Below, piece after piece: positions 1-11,200 of a stretch of 64,000 nucleotides of DNA; the stretch's first letter is position 1; every line of letters begins with the position of its first letter. This stretch comes from Flavobacterium denitrificans DSM 15936 (lineage in GTDB: Bacteria > Bacteroidota > Bacteroidia > Flavobacteriales > Flavobacteriaceae). The notes beneath the pieces were generated by a model. The model was not told where the DNA came from and ran no database searches. It saw only the letters and a program-made list of their open reading frames with translations. The stretch covers positions 292,532 to 356,531 of the forward strand of contig NZ_KE384378.1 in NCBI RefSeq assembly GCF_000425445.1, written 5' to 3'. A program made the position numbers and the translations under genes.

Positions 1-1250
1 GGGTTTCTGGCCGCAGTTGCAACTAACGGATAATTTCCATTCGCATCTACGCCTGTAGTATATTCAAAATAACCTCCATAAGGTGCGCCTTCCACTTTTA
101 TTGGTTGTGTTGGATCAAATCCTATTGCTGCACCTTCAACAGCATCTGTAAAACGATTTATTTCGTCTGTATAATTTGCCGAAAGCCTTAATTTTAAATG
201 CTTATCAAAGAAAACTGGATTCATTACTAAACCAACTGTATTTCTTTTGAAATTATTCGTTAATCGCAAACCTTGTTGGTCAGTATTTCCAAGCGTCAAA
301 CTTGTCGGAATGATATTGAATAAATTTCCTCTAATTGCTAAACTTTGATCAATTGTTCCTGTGTTTCTATAAATAGCTTTCTGCCAGTCCGTATTTGCAG
401 TTCCAAGTTTGTTCAAGTCATCGCTTCTTCGGTCAGCAATAACACTTCTAAATTCATCTGCGCTTAAAACATCAACTGTTTTAGTCAACGTTCCTGCAGC
501 ATACTGCACGTTATAATCTACTGATAATGTTTTGCTTCCTTTTTTGGTCGTAATTATAATTACACCATTTGAAGCTCGAGAACCATAAATTGCTGAAGCT
601 GATGCATCTTTTAAGACCGTTATAGACTCTACCGTTGCAGGATTCAATGATGCTAAAAATGAAGAAGAACCTGTATTGGTAGCATTATCAAGCGGCAAAC
701 CGTCGATTACAATAAGAGGATCATTGCTTGCAAAAAGCGAACTTCCACCACGAATCCTAATTTGTGAGCTAGAACCCGGAGCACCCGTTGAGTTTACGGT
801 CAAACCTGCAACTCTGCCGCTAAACAAGCTTTCTGTTGTTACGTTATTTCCTTTGTTAAAGTCTTTTGTAGAAAGTGCTGTTACAGATCCAGTAGCATCT
901 TTCTTTTTAACGCTTCCGTAACCTACTTGAACTACAACTTCTTTAAGTTGATTATTATCTTCTTCTAAAAGTATTGTTATGTTTTTTTGTGTGCCAACCG
1001 CAATAGTTTGATTGACATAACCAGTATAGGAAAACGTAATTTGGTTAGCTGTTTTTACTCCAGCTAACTGAAATTTCCCATCGAAATCAGTAGTCGTGCT
1101 AATATTAGCCCCCATTACCTTTATGTTTACTCCTGGTATGGGCTGTTGCGTTCCCTTCTCCAAGACAACACCTGTTATTGTGTTCTGAGCAAAAACACAA
1201 AAAGGAAGCAAGAGTAATAAAAGCAAAAATTTGTTTTTAATTCTTTTCAT
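1..1250 (-). CDS. SusC/RagA-family TonB-linked outer membrane transporter, N-terminal part (cut by window edge)
   Basis: About 416 residues are visible from an ATG at 1250 and the frame stays open to the left edge, so the C-terminal barrel lies outside the window. Visible parts are a signal peptide (MKRIKNKF then a leucine run, ending VFAQ), a carboxypeptidase-regulatory-like beta domain at about residues 24-110 (GVVLEKGTQQPIPGVNI, DFDGKF), and a TonB plug at about 115-235 (IRIRGGSSLF, PLIVIDGLP, ILKDASASAIYG). Family knowledge: such proteins import oligosaccharides or peptides across the outer membrane together with a SusD lipoprotein. It diverges from the hybrid regulator at 2017, which may control it. 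The substrate cannot be told from sequence. The family call is secure. Confidence 0.93.
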   Translation of the reverse strand, partial: MKRIKNKFLLLLLLLPFCVFAQNTITGVVLEKGTQQPIPGVNIKVMGANISTTTDFDGKFQLAGVKTANQITFSYTGYVNQTIAVGTQKNITILLEEDNNQLKEVVVQVGYGSVKKKDATGSVTALSTKDFNKGNNVTTESLFSGRVAGLTVNSTGAPGSSSQIRIRGGSSLFASNDPLIVIDGLPLDNATNTGSSSFLASLNPATVESITVLKDASASAIYGSRASNGVIIITTKKGSKTLSVDYNVQYAAGTLTKTVDVLSADEFRSVIADRRSDDLNKLGTANTDWQKAIYRNTGTIDQSLAIRGNLFNIIPTSLTLGNTDQQGLRLTNNFKRNTVGLVMNPVFFDKHLKLRLSANYTDEINRFTDAVEGAAIGFDPTQPIKVEGAPYGGYFEYTTGVDANGNYPLVATAARN

Positions 1251-2016
1251 ACTTTTTTTAATTGGTTTTGATTTAAGTTAGTGTTTGTTATTAAGTTGGT
1301 TTAAAATGAGCACAGCTGATGTTACTAAAAAACAAGTCCTGTTTTTTATCATAGAAATAGTCTCTTAGAATGATAAGCCGCTTAAAAAAGCTAATTCTAT
1401 TTTTTTAGAATGAGAAGAAGTTTCCTTTAGTCGGTTTCGAATGGATTGTTGGTCATCTGTAAATTGTTTTTTTTGGTTAGAATAATTTAGTTAGTTTTTT
1501 GGAGTGATTTTATTGAACAAAAAATGAAGAAGCTTTATTCAAACGTTGTAGCTTGTAAATCACATTGCAAATTAAGCTTACAACATGTTTTTAATACAGG
1601 GAAAAATTCATTTATAAACAGGGATAATTTCGTAAAAGCGTACAAACAACACTTCTTAAAAACATATTTGTCAATTTTTTACATCAAAAAAAATGACAAT
1701 GCAAAAAATCAACCCATAAAAAAATGATATATCCAACAACTATTTTCGGTTGGATAATTGGATTGGAACGCGCAAAAACTCAGAAATATAAAAAACGTGA
1801 AAATTCTTATATTTTAATAAGACGAAAAAAATAGCCACAAGAACTTCTATTTATTGCCCTAAAAACAAATGTTATTTTTACAGCTTGCAATAAATTATTA
1901 TTTTCGCACTCACACCGGTTTCATATCTATCTCTATATACATTGATCAACCTTTCAGATCATCTTCTTTTCCATTTTCTTATATTAAAGAGCCATGTGCT
2001 TTCTTAAATAAAATCT
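1251..2016. other. Divergent intergenic region between susC-like gene and hybrid regulator
   Basis: 766 AT-rich bases with no convincing gene. A short hairpin with arms AAAAAACA/TGTTTTTT lies at 1327-1347, in what would be the leader of the minus-strand susC-like gene. No clear TAnnTTTG element was found for either flanking gene. An open frame at 1524-1727 has biased low-complexity composition and is not believed. The region presumably holds the regulator-responsive promoters. Confidence 0.5.
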
Positions 2017-5000
2017 ATGATTAAGCTAAAGTCGTTTCTTATTATTTGTTTTCTTTCTATAAATGCATTTGGACAGAATTATCCTATTAGACATCTTGAT
2101 ATTGAATCTGGACTTTCTAATAATTCAGTTGCGACCATTTATCAAGATCAAAATGGCTACATGTGGTTTGGAACTTTTGATGGGCTAAACAGATACGACG
2201 GAAATGATTTCAAAATCTATCGTCATGCCCACACAGACCCGAATTCGATTCAGGGAAATGCGATAAGCTGTATTGAAGGAGACTATAAGAACAATTTATG
2301 GATAGGAACAACGGCAGGTCCTGTTGTTTTTAATGCAGAACGTTCCGCTTTCACTCCATTGCAATATTTAGGAACTGATAAAAAAACGAAACCTTTAAAT
2401 GTTACTGCATACGAGATAATCGCCATACATAATCTACATATAATTCTTGTCGCTACAAAAAAGGCAATCATCCTTTATAAAGAAGGCGAGCAAATTGGAG
2501 AAGCAATACCTTTTAATGGAAAGTTAAATTATATTGCAAGATCAATAGCTTATAATGCTAAAAAACAGATTTTCTATGTTTTTATAACCGGAAAAGGGCT
2601 TTGCCAATACGATATCAACTCAAAAAAATTAACACTTTTAAACGATACGATTACAGGTGCCAATTGTATTAAATTGACCAATCAAGGACTTTGGATTGGA
2701 TCAGATGAGGGCGCTTATTTGTACGATCATAACCTGAATAGCTATTCTAAAAATTACTTTCGGGAAAAAACGGTAGTTCGTGATTTTTTCCAGCAGGAAA
2801 ACAGACTTTGGATTGCTACTGATGGTGCCGGACTTTTCACGCTAACAAAAGAAAACGCCAATCCTAATCCATATAAAGCAAACGGTCCTGTTGCATTGCT
2901 AAAAAGCAAATCGCTTTATGACATTTTCGAAAGCAAAAATGGCGAAATGTGGTTTGGAACACTGCGTGGAGGCGTGAGTATGATTGGGAAAAAACCGCTT
3001 TACTTTAACCATTTTAAAAGCAAAAACCCTTTAACTAATAAAGAAGATGAGGATCCTGCTGCAAACTTTATTCAATCTTTTTGTGAAGATGAAAAACATA
3101 ATATCTGGATAGGTACAGATGGTGCCGGAATGCGTTACTGGAATAGAAAACAAAACACCTACGAGATCTACTCAACATCAGCAGGTCCTGGAAGAAAAAT
3201 TCAAAGCAATTTTGTCACAAGCATTGTTAGAGATTCTGATAATGCCATTTGGGTGGCGATGTGGAAAGGCGGCGTTTGCCGAATCGATCCAAAAACAAAA
3301 TCCATTCAGAATTTTTCGATTTACAATCAATTCACAAAAAAAGCAGAACAAGAATCGTGGTTGCTTTTTATTGATTCAAAAAAAACGTTGTGGCTTGCCG
3401 TAACTAATTCGGGAGCGCTTTATCAATTTGATAAAAAACAAAACAAGTTTATTTGCTACAACAACTCTTTACGCGATGTTACTTGCTTGTATGAAACCGC
3501 AGACGGAAAAATCTGGGGCGGTACTTTTAATTCTTTTTTTGAAATCGATACAAAAACAAAAAAGGTAAAAAACTATCATTCAGATTATACCATCAGATGC
3601 ATTACCGAAGATCAAAACAAAAATCTTTGGATTGGTACGGTTGAAGGCGGTCTGCTTTTATTTAATAGAAAAACAAACACTTTTAAAAAATACACTACTC
3701 AAAACGGACTTCCGAGTAATACTATACTTCGTCTTTTAGAAGACAAAGAAGGAAATTTATGGATGAGTACCTATGACGGAATCGCTAGATTTAATCCAAA
3801 AAACAACACTTTTAGAAACTTTGGGGTTGCTGACGGACTTCAGGGCAGTCAATTTAGCTGGAATTCGGGTACTAAACTTTCTACAGGAGAATTTATTTTT
3901 GGAGGTATCAACGGATTTAATGTTTTTCATCCTGATCATATTAAAGACAAAAAAAATACAGGCAAATTTTTATTAAATGATTTGCTCGTAAACAATCAGT
4001 CTTTAAAACTGAACAGTCCTTATGTGACAGAAAAAAAATCGGACATGATAAGCGTTGTCGAATTACCTTATGATAAATCGGCATTGAGTTTTGATTTTGT
4101 TTATCTGGATTTTGTCAATTCTGAAAAAATCAACACCGCATATTTTCTAGAAGGTTGGGATAAAAACTGGAATTATACCTCAAAAGAAAACAAAGCCAAC
4201 TATTCTCGATTAACAGAAGGAACATACATTTTTAAAGTAAAAACAACCGATGTTTTTGGGAATTGGACTAATGAAATAACACTGGCAAGGGTAAAAATTC
4301 TTCCGCCTTGGTATAGATCATGGTGGGCTTATACCTTTTACTTAATTGGTGTTATTGGGGCGATTTATACCTATATTAATTATCATAAAAACAAAGAAAG
4401 GCTTCGTTATGAAATAAAACTGACCCGTATGGAACATACAAAAGACAAGGAACATGCCGAAAAGCAGTTTTCGATGTTCACGTATATGGCGCATGAATTA
4501 CGTACACCTTTATCTTTAATTATAAATCCGCTTAAAAGTGCCATTGAAAGAAAAACCCGTTCTGAAGATGATCTTGATCTAAATCTCGCTTATAAAAGTG
4601 CAAAACGATTATTGAGCCTGACCGATCAATTATTATTGTTTAGAAAAGCAGAAACAGATCTTGATGAACTCAAAATTTCGAAGATAAATTTAAATCAGCT
4701 TTGTCGAGAAATCTACGAAAGCTTTCTACAAATGGCAGCTTCAAAAGGTTTAGACTATCAATTTATTGAAGAACAAACAGCGACAGAAATATACGGCGAT
4801 TATGAAAAAATAGAAATAACGCTTTTCAATTTAATTTCCAATGCGTTTAAATTTACGCCTAATGGAGGAAATATAAGTATTCAAATCATTGAAAATAATA
4901 ATGATGTCTCGATCACTATATCGGATACAGGGCGAGGAATCAATGAAAATGATATTGATACTATTTTTGAAAAATTCAAACAAATTCAATCTAATGCCAG

Positions 5001-6087
5001 CAACGGTTTTGGAATAGGCCTTTATATTGCTAAATATTTTGTGAACAAACATCACGGTGAATTAAAATGTGAGAGTGAAGTTGGAAAAGGTACTTCTTTC
5101 ACTATTACACTTCCAAAAGGAAAGAGTCATTTTAAAGAAATGAATATCACCGAAAATCAATCCCATATGTCGCCAATTGTGGGAGAGCTTCTTGAAGGAA
5201 TGCCTGCTGATCATTCAAGCATAGAGGAAAAAACTATGCAACCACTACAGCTGGAAAATCTTCAGGAAGAATTAATCAGCATCAAAAGAGTATTGCTGAT
5301 TGTGGAAGACAATCCTGAAATGAATCGTTACCTCGTACAGCTTTTTTCTAAAAATTATATTGTTTATTCTGCATTTAATGGTCTTGACGGATTAAAATTA
5401 GCAGAAAAACACATGCCCGATCTTATATTAAGCGATATTGCTATGGAGGGCATGAACGGTTTGGATTTATGTAAAAAAATAAAGCAAAATGATGATTTGA
5501 GCCATATTACGGTAATATTGCTCACTGCCACAACCAGCAACGACATTCATTTGCAAAGTATTATTGAAGGAGCCGATGATTATGTTACAAAACCTTTTGA
5601 CAGCGACATCCTTTTGGCAAGAGTTGATTCAGTTCTTCGAAACAGAGGACAATTGCGCAAGTATTTCCTAGACAGCATTACGCTTCGCGAAAACCTCAAC
5701 AAAGTACCTTTGGAATACAAAGAGTTTCTTGATAAATGCATTGAGATTGTCGAAGCTAATCTTGAAAACAGCGAGTTTAATTTAAAGAGTTTCTCTGCTG
5801 CTATGGGGATGAGCCACTCTAGTCTTTATAAAAAAATCAAAGCTATTTCAGGAGAAACCGTAAATGTTTTTATCCGATCGATAAGAATTCGAAGAGCCGC
5901 TGTTATTATGCTGACTGAAAACATAAATATTGCTCAAGTTGGCCCTCAGGTAGGTATTGAAGATCAACGTTATTTCCGTCAACAATTCGTGAAATTATTC
6001 GGAATGAAACCTTCTGAATACATCAAAAAATATAGAAACTCTTTTAATAAAGAATTAAATGTCATTCAGAAAAAAGATATCACATAA
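2017..6087 (+). CDS. Hybrid two-component system sensor kinase/response regulator (HTCS)
   Basis: A single 1356-residue protein joins a whole two-component system. In order: signal peptide (1-20), a periplasmic beta-propeller with repeated W-F/I-G-T blades (about 30-640), a Y_Y_Y domain (about 690-760), one membrane helix (about 770-790), HisKA with His826 in MAHELRTPLS, an HATPase domain (NAFKFTPNGG, DTGRGI, GFGIGLYIA), a receiver with Asp1140 in LSDIAMEG and Lys in VTKPFD, and a C-terminal AraC-type HTH (about 1240-1345). Length and order are normal for the family. HTCS proteins sense glycan fragments in the periplasm and switch on neighbouring susCD genes. It sits between two susC genes, so it is likely their regulator; which of the two it controls is inference. 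Confidence 0.96.
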   Translation: MIKLKSFLIICFLSINAFGQNYPIRHLDIESGLSNNSVATIYQDQNGYMWFGTFDGLNRYDGNDFKIYRHAHTDPNSIQGNAISCIEGDYKNNLWIGTTAGPVVFNAERSAFTPLQYLGTDKKTKPLNVTAYEIIAIHNLHIILVATKKAIILYKEGEQIGEAIPFNGKLNYIARSIAYNAKKQIFYVFITGKGLCQYDINSKKLTLLNDTITGANCIKLTNQGLWIGSDEGAYLYDHNLNSYSKNYFREKTVVRDFFQQENRLWIATDGAGLFTLTKENANPNPYKANGPVALLKSKSLYDIFESKNGEMWFGTLRGGVSMIGKKPLYFNHFKSKNPLTNKEDEDPAANFIQSFCEDEKHNIWIGTDGAGMRYWNRKQNTYEIYSTSAGPGRKIQSNFVTSIVRDSDNAIWVAMWKGGVCRIDPKTKSIQNFSIYNQFTKKAEQESWLLFIDSKKTLWLAVTNSGALYQFDKKQNKFICYNNSLRDVTCLYETADGKIWGGTFNSFFEIDTKTKKVKNYHSDYTIRCITEDQNKNLWIGTVEGGLLLFNRKTNTFKKYTTQNGLPSNTILRLLEDKEGNLWMSTYDGIARFNPKNNTFRNFGVADGLQGSQFSWNSGTKLSTGEFIFGGINGFNVFHPDHIKDKKNTGKFLLNDLLVNNQSLKLNSPYVTEKKSDMISVVELPYDKSALSFDFVYLDFVNSEKINTAYFLEGWDKNWNYTSKENKANYSRLTEGTYIFKVKTTDVFGNWTNEITLARVKILPPWYRSWWAYTFYLIGVIGAIYTYINYHKNKERLRYEIKLTRMEHTKDKEHAEKQFSMFTYMAHELRTPLSLIINPLKSAIERKTRSEDDLDLNLAYKSAKRLLSLTDQLLLFRKAETDLDELKISKINLNQLCREIYESFLQMAASKGLDYQFIEEQTATEIYGDYEKIEITLFNLISNAFKFTPNGGNISIQIIENNNDVSITISDTGRGINENDIDTIFEKFKQIQSNASNGFGIGLYIAKYFVNKHHGELKCESEVGKGTSFTITLPKGKSHFKEMNITENQSHMSPIVGELLEGMPADHSSIEEKTMQPLQLENLQEELISIKRVLLIVEDNPEMNRYLVQLFSKNYIVYSAFNGLDGLKLAEKHMPDLILSDIAMEGMNGLDLCKKIKQNDDLSHITVILLTATTSNDIHLQSIIEGADDYVTKPFDSDILLARVDSVLRNRGQLRKYFLDSITLRENLNKVPLEYKEFLDKCIEIVEANLENSEFNLKSFSAAMGMSHSSLYKKIKAISGETVNVFIRSIRIRRAAVIMLTENINIAQVGPQVGIEDQRYFRQQFVKLFGMKPSEYIKKYRNSFNKELNVIQKKDIT

Positions 6088-6141
6088 TACTCTTTAAAAA
6101 AACAAAACAACCAAAATACTTAAGCGAAGTATCTTCCATAA

Positions 6142-6194
6142 AAAAAACTCCATAACAGCAGAAATCGACTTCTGCTTGTTATGGAGTTTTAATA
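6142..6194. terminator. Bidirectional intrinsic terminator
   Basis: A long stem pairs AAAACTCCATAACA with TGTTATGGAGTTTT around an inner GCAGAA/TTCTGC stem. A and T runs flank both sides. It sits between the convergent regulator gene (ending 6087) and susD-like gene (ending 6282) and can serve both. Confidence 0.8.
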
Positions 6195-6281
6195 TAATAT
6201 GCAACAGCTTATTAACTTAAACCATTAGAGGCTCTATTTTCCTACAGCTATTGATCTGAATATGAAACAAATAAAATATTT

Positions 6282-8285
6282 TTAGATTTTACTTTCATCA
6301 TCAACAGCATCCTGCCATTTATCCCAAACTTTAACAGCTTCATTGTAGCCATCATAACCATAGTTCTGGCTTAGCTGACCTTTAATGTTAGGCTCGATAG
6401 CAAGTCTGTATGGAATTGGCCAGTAATTATTACGTTTGTCCATAGTATAAAACTTTACACCAGGCTTAAGAGCGATACCATTTGGATATTTGTTGTAAAG
6501 TGTGTAATGAACAATACGTTGCCACCAGTAACTTCCTCCACTTGCATCTTTTCCAGACTGTTTATCCCAAGTTGCCTTGTTGTATGTATTGCCCCATTCA
6601 TCTGGCTTTCCACTCATTGCCAAACAGTGCGAAATACGTTTCAACTCCACATTTCTCCATTCTTCCATATAAAGTTCTCTTCCTCTCTCTGCACAAATAT
6701 CTCCAATAGTTACGGTAGCATACATTTGTGTCGCTTTGGCTCTTGCTCTTACTACATTCACATCCTGAGCAGCTCCAGTTGCATTACCTTGATAAAAACG
6801 AGCTTCTGCACGTAATAAATAGGTTTCAGCTAAACGATAGATATACATATGTGCGCTTGCTCCTGCTGTAGCTCCTTGAAAATCATTTGCTGCTGGATTG
6901 GCTTCGGCTACAACATCATGATAATAGATTTTATAATGTGGAAAATCAAACCAATCACGAATAGAATCTTGTGCTAAAAGTTTTCCTGTTGCATCCTTCA
7001 TTCTAAAGTTTTGTCCAGCCCATGTTGCGCTACCTCCAGCTCCAGGTGCATATTTAAGATCTTCCATATTCACCCAGTTACCAACAGTACTGTTATGTCT
7101 AAGATCTTGTTTGTCCTCAACACCGTTTACAACCCACATAGGATGCTGTGAATAATAAGAACCACTGATCGTACCAATACCGCGTCCTATTGCTCTTTGG
7201 TAATCATATTTTGCATTATAATTTGTTTTATCAGTTAATGGAAAACGTGGTGCTGCTGTTTTTCCATCAGGAGTAATCAAATTCGCGTCATTCCAGTTAG
7301 GTCCAAAAATTCTCATTGAGGCAAAGGCTAAGAAAGATTGTGCTCCTCCGTTTGGCGCAACCAATATCGCTTCTGTATTAGAAGAAATTACTTTATTTTC
7401 CGGTCTGTGCAAATCCCAAATTACGTTTCTTGTAATAGGCCATGCAGTAGGATTTCCTCCTGGATCAAAAATTCCTAAATTACCTTGTACTAAAGAGTAA
7501 CCTGATCCATTAATCAAAAGATTAGCTTGCGCCTCAGCATCAGCAAATCTTCCAGATGCCAAATAACATTTTATCAATAACTGACGGCATGCCCCTTTGC
7601 TTACCATACCTACATAACCAATTTTTGATTGTTCAGGAACCCATTGTACAGCTTTCTCCATATCAGCTGTAATCATTTCGATGATGGCTTCTTTTTTAGT
7701 AGAATAATAACTTTGTTTTGGAACTTCCAGAATTTTAGTAATCAACGGAATATTTCCAAATTGATAAACCAAATTAAGATAACGATAAGCTCTATGGAAA
7801 TAAGCCTGACCGATATATTTGTTTTTTACATCCTCGGACAAGCTTTTTACATTCCCAATATATGTCAATACCGTATTGGCATTTTTGATTCCTGTATAAG
7901 CTTCTGTCCAAAGGAATCCAAGATAAAGTGATTCACCACTTGGATCTCTTCTAAAATCTCCAGTAGGAACGATAGTCGCAGCATAATCGGCAATATTGCT
8001 ACCCGTATCTGTTTTTCCGTATTGTGCCATATCTGAAAAAAGATATTCGGTACCAATTGGCACGCTGACACCTGAAAAGCCATAGTGAATATAATTATTA
8101 CGCAACTGTTTATCACATAATGCTAAAGTTGCCTGCAAACCAGCTTCTGTAGAAAATGTAGTTTCTGGCTCATAAAACGAAAGCGGGTCTGATTCGAGAA
8201 AATCTTTCGAACAAGAACTAGACAACGCAGCTAATACTACGATAGGCGCTAGTCTTAAAATTTTATTTTTTATATATCTTTTCAT
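6282..8285 (-). CDS. RagB/SusD-family nutrient-binding outer membrane lipoprotein
   Basis: 667 residues with a lipoprotein signal whose lipobox LSSSC places the lipidated cysteine at residue 25. The body has the SusD fold signatures: an N-terminal KDFLESDPLSFYEPETTF segment, TPR-like helices (AYFHRAYRYLNLVYQFGNIPL) and a C-terminal RLAETYLLRAEARFYQGN helix. SusD proteins cap the SusC barrel on the cell surface and bind the substrate. It follows the susC-like gene by 12 bases on the same strand, so the two form one operon and one transporter. No hydrolase follows; the operon ends at a terminator. The substrate is unknown. Confidence 0.95.
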   Translation of the reverse strand: MKRYIKNKILRLAPIVVLAALSSSCSKDFLESDPLSFYEPETTFSTEAGLQATLALCDKQLRNNYIHYGFSGVSVPIGTEYLFSDMAQYGKTDTGSNIADYAATIVPTGDFRRDPSGESLYLGFLWTEAYTGIKNANTVLTYIGNVKSLSEDVKNKYIGQAYFHRAYRYLNLVYQFGNIPLITKILEVPKQSYYSTKKEAIIEMITADMEKAVQWVPEQSKIGYVGMVSKGACRQLLIKCYLASGRFADAEAQANLLINGSGYSLVQGNLGIFDPGGNPTAWPITRNVIWDLHRPENKVISSNTEAILVAPNGGAQSFLAFASMRIFGPNWNDANLITPDGKTAAPRFPLTDKTNYNAKYDYQRAIGRGIGTISGSYYSQHPMWVVNGVEDKQDLRHNSTVGNWVNMEDLKYAPGAGGSATWAGQNFRMKDATGKLLAQDSIRDWFDFPHYKIYYHDVVAEANPAANDFQGATAGASAHMYIYRLAETYLLRAEARFYQGNATGAAQDVNVVRARAKATQMYATVTIGDICAERGRELYMEEWRNVELKRISHCLAMSGKPDEWGNTYNKATWDKQSGKDASGGSYWWQRIVHYTLYNKYPNGIALKPGVKFYTMDKRNNYWPIPYRLAIEPNIKGQLSQNYGYDGYNEAVKVWDKWQDAVDDESKI

Positions 8286-8297
8286 TTTAAATAATTT

Positions 8298-11200
8298 TTA
8301 AAGTTGGAAATTAAAACCTAAATTAAATTGTCTTGTAGCCAATCCTCCTGTTTCCGGATCTCCAAAATATTTCCATTCTTTAGAAGCAGCCCATGTTGCT
8401 ACGTTCTGAACCGAAGCGTAAATTTTTATGTTTTTGATATGCACGCGATCTAAAAGATCTCTAGGAAGTGTATAGGCTAACGAAATGTTGTCTAGACGAA
8501 CAAAACTGCGGTCATACAATCTACCTGGCGCAACTGGAGTTCCAGCTGGTCCTTTAGCATCAAGACGTGCCCATTGATTTGTTGGATTGTCAAGTGTCCA
8601 ATATGGATTTACATATGGATTGAAGTTGAATTTATACAAGCTGGCATCGTTGAAAGTATTCATATAAATTGAACTAAGAGATTTTCCACCCAAATTAGAA
8701 TACATACTAATGCCTAAATCCCAATTTTTGTAAATCTTAAAATCATTACGCATCGACCATTGTACTGGAGGATTTGAATTTCCTAAAAACTGTTTATCTT
8801 TCTCATTATAGACTGCTTTTTTGTATGCCACACCATCAGCATCTACCGCGTCTATATCATCTGCTGTATAGCTGTTTTGAACTTTTGGATCTCCAGGACG
8901 CTGACCGTATCTTTGAGCTTCTTTCCACTCCTCTTTTTGCCAAATTCCAGTTATTTTATAATCCCAAATTTGAGAAATAGGTCTTCCAATAAACCATCCA
9001 TTAGCTGAATCGTCGCCCTCTTTTTTCCCGATAACATTACCGCTGGCATCTTTAATATCTACCATATTGCCATATAATGAAACGATTTTATTTTCATTAT
9101 AAGACACTCCTAATGTTGTACGCCATTCAAAGTTTGGTTTTTTCATATTAACAGTACTCAAGCTCAATTCAAAACCTCTATTTTGAACTTCTCCAAGATT
9201 AGTTGCAATTGATGAAAAACCAGTAAAACCAGGCAAAGATTGGCTCATAATCATATCATGAGTAGACGCTTTATAAAAATCTACTGTAGCGATAATACGA
9301 TCATGCAAGAAACCTAAGTCAAGACCAATATTTGTCGATGTTGTTTTTTCCCATTCCAAATTTGGATTTGCCATACGATCAAGAGCTAAATACTTTAGTT
9401 CAAGCGCTTTTCCTGAAGGATCTAGGTACCCCATTGTTCCAGTATTTACTAAGTTAGCCAAAGAAATGTAAGGATCTGCAAGTGATCTATTTCCGTTTTT
9501 ACCCCAAGACATACGCAATTTACCTGTGCTCATCGCATCCCATTTAAACCAATTTTCATTTTTAAATGTCCATGCAACCCCAAAAGATGGGAAAACTGCA
9601 TAAGGATTTGAAGCTCCAAACGCCGAATATCCATCACGACGAACAGTCGCTGTAAGCATATAACGGTTGTCATACGAGTAGAAAAGTCTTCCCATCAAAC
9701 CATCTGCTGTTTCATGCGAATCATAAGATCTAATTGCACTGTTTGCCATTGTTGCAGTGTTTACAAGATGAAATCCTAAAGCATCTGAAGGCTGAATATT
9801 ATAAGCATCCATTCCATCTGACCAATAGCGACGCTCTTCTGCTTCCTGAACAAAAGTTGCTACTATATGGTGTTTTTCAGCAAATGTGTAATCCCATGTT
9901 ATGGTATTATTCAAGTTGTAATCAAATCGTATGGCATTATTTCTATTGGCTCCTGTAGTAGCCGCAGGCCAGTTCGGATTCTGTGTAGATCTGAAATAAC
10001 GATCATGAAAAAATTGATAACGAGGAGAAATATTAAATGCATAAGTAATCCCAAAAGGCAAAGTTACTTTTGTATTGAAGATCGCATTCAATGTTGTATA
10101 TCCAGTCTCTTTTTCAATAAATTGGCGTTCGTAGTAATAGTTATAATTCTGTCCCGAAACGTTTTTACCCATTGGCTGTCTTTCATAATTGCCATTTGCG
10201 TCTATAAAAGTTCCAAATGGACTCGTTCTCATCATATTGTTATCCCCTGCATTTGTACCTAAAGAAGGAGTAATATCTCCGTCTGAGCGATCTTGAAAAT
10301 TAACATTTGCTCCAAAGTCAAGCCAATCAGTGATTTTTGCGTCGATTTTCATATTAGAACGAGCTGCTTTATAATCATTTCCAACAATAGCCCCTTCTGA
10401 AGTTAAATAACCAAAAGACATATAATAATTAACTCTGTCACCAGCTCCAGAAATACTCAAATTATTATCATGATTGATTCCTGTTCTAAAAGAGCTATCA
10501 CTCCAATCATGCGTTTTATCTGCCAAGAAATTAGCCATCAATGAAGGATCGAAATTCAACCCTAAACGTGCTCCCCACACTTCCTTAGAGCTTTTCCCCG
10601 TCGTTTGCGAAACGGGCTGATAAGCTAACCATTGTGCTTCAGTAATTCCCCATTTTGCTAAATCATTTGGGTTAGAAAAATATCCAGGCTTGCCGTTTGC
10701 AACAGTTCCCGCAACCCAAGCTTCATATTGCTTAGTTGTTGGGTTTACACCATAAGTTTGAGCAGTTTCCCAATCCTCACGATATTTTAAGTATCCTTCT
10801 GGAGAATACACACCACGGTAAGCACTTTTGTTGCTGATTGTTGTGTTTGTAGTAAAACTTACGATAGGTTTGCCCGTCTTACCTTTTTTAGTTGAAATAA
10901 GAATAACTCCCGCAGCCGCTTTTGCTCCATATACAGATGCCGCCGATGCATCTTTTAAAATATCAAGCTGCTGAATATCATCAGGATTAATTTCTGACAA
11001 CTCACCATAAAACTGCATTCCGTCTAAAATAATAAGCGGTGAATTATGGCCTCCTCCGGTATAAACAGAAGTTTGCCCACGAATCTGTATGCTTCCGCCT
11101 CCTTTTGCTGAAGGATCATAACCAACTCGCACACCTGGCGTACCTCTTAAGACATCCTGAACGGTTTGTGGATTTTGGTTTGCAAGCTTATCAGGTGTTA

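Noticed and set aside
1524..1727. 67-residue open frame between the left-edge susC-like gene and the hybrid regulator
   Set aside because: Lysine/asparagine-rich composition follows the AT bias, no domain, no promoter element or terminator of its own.
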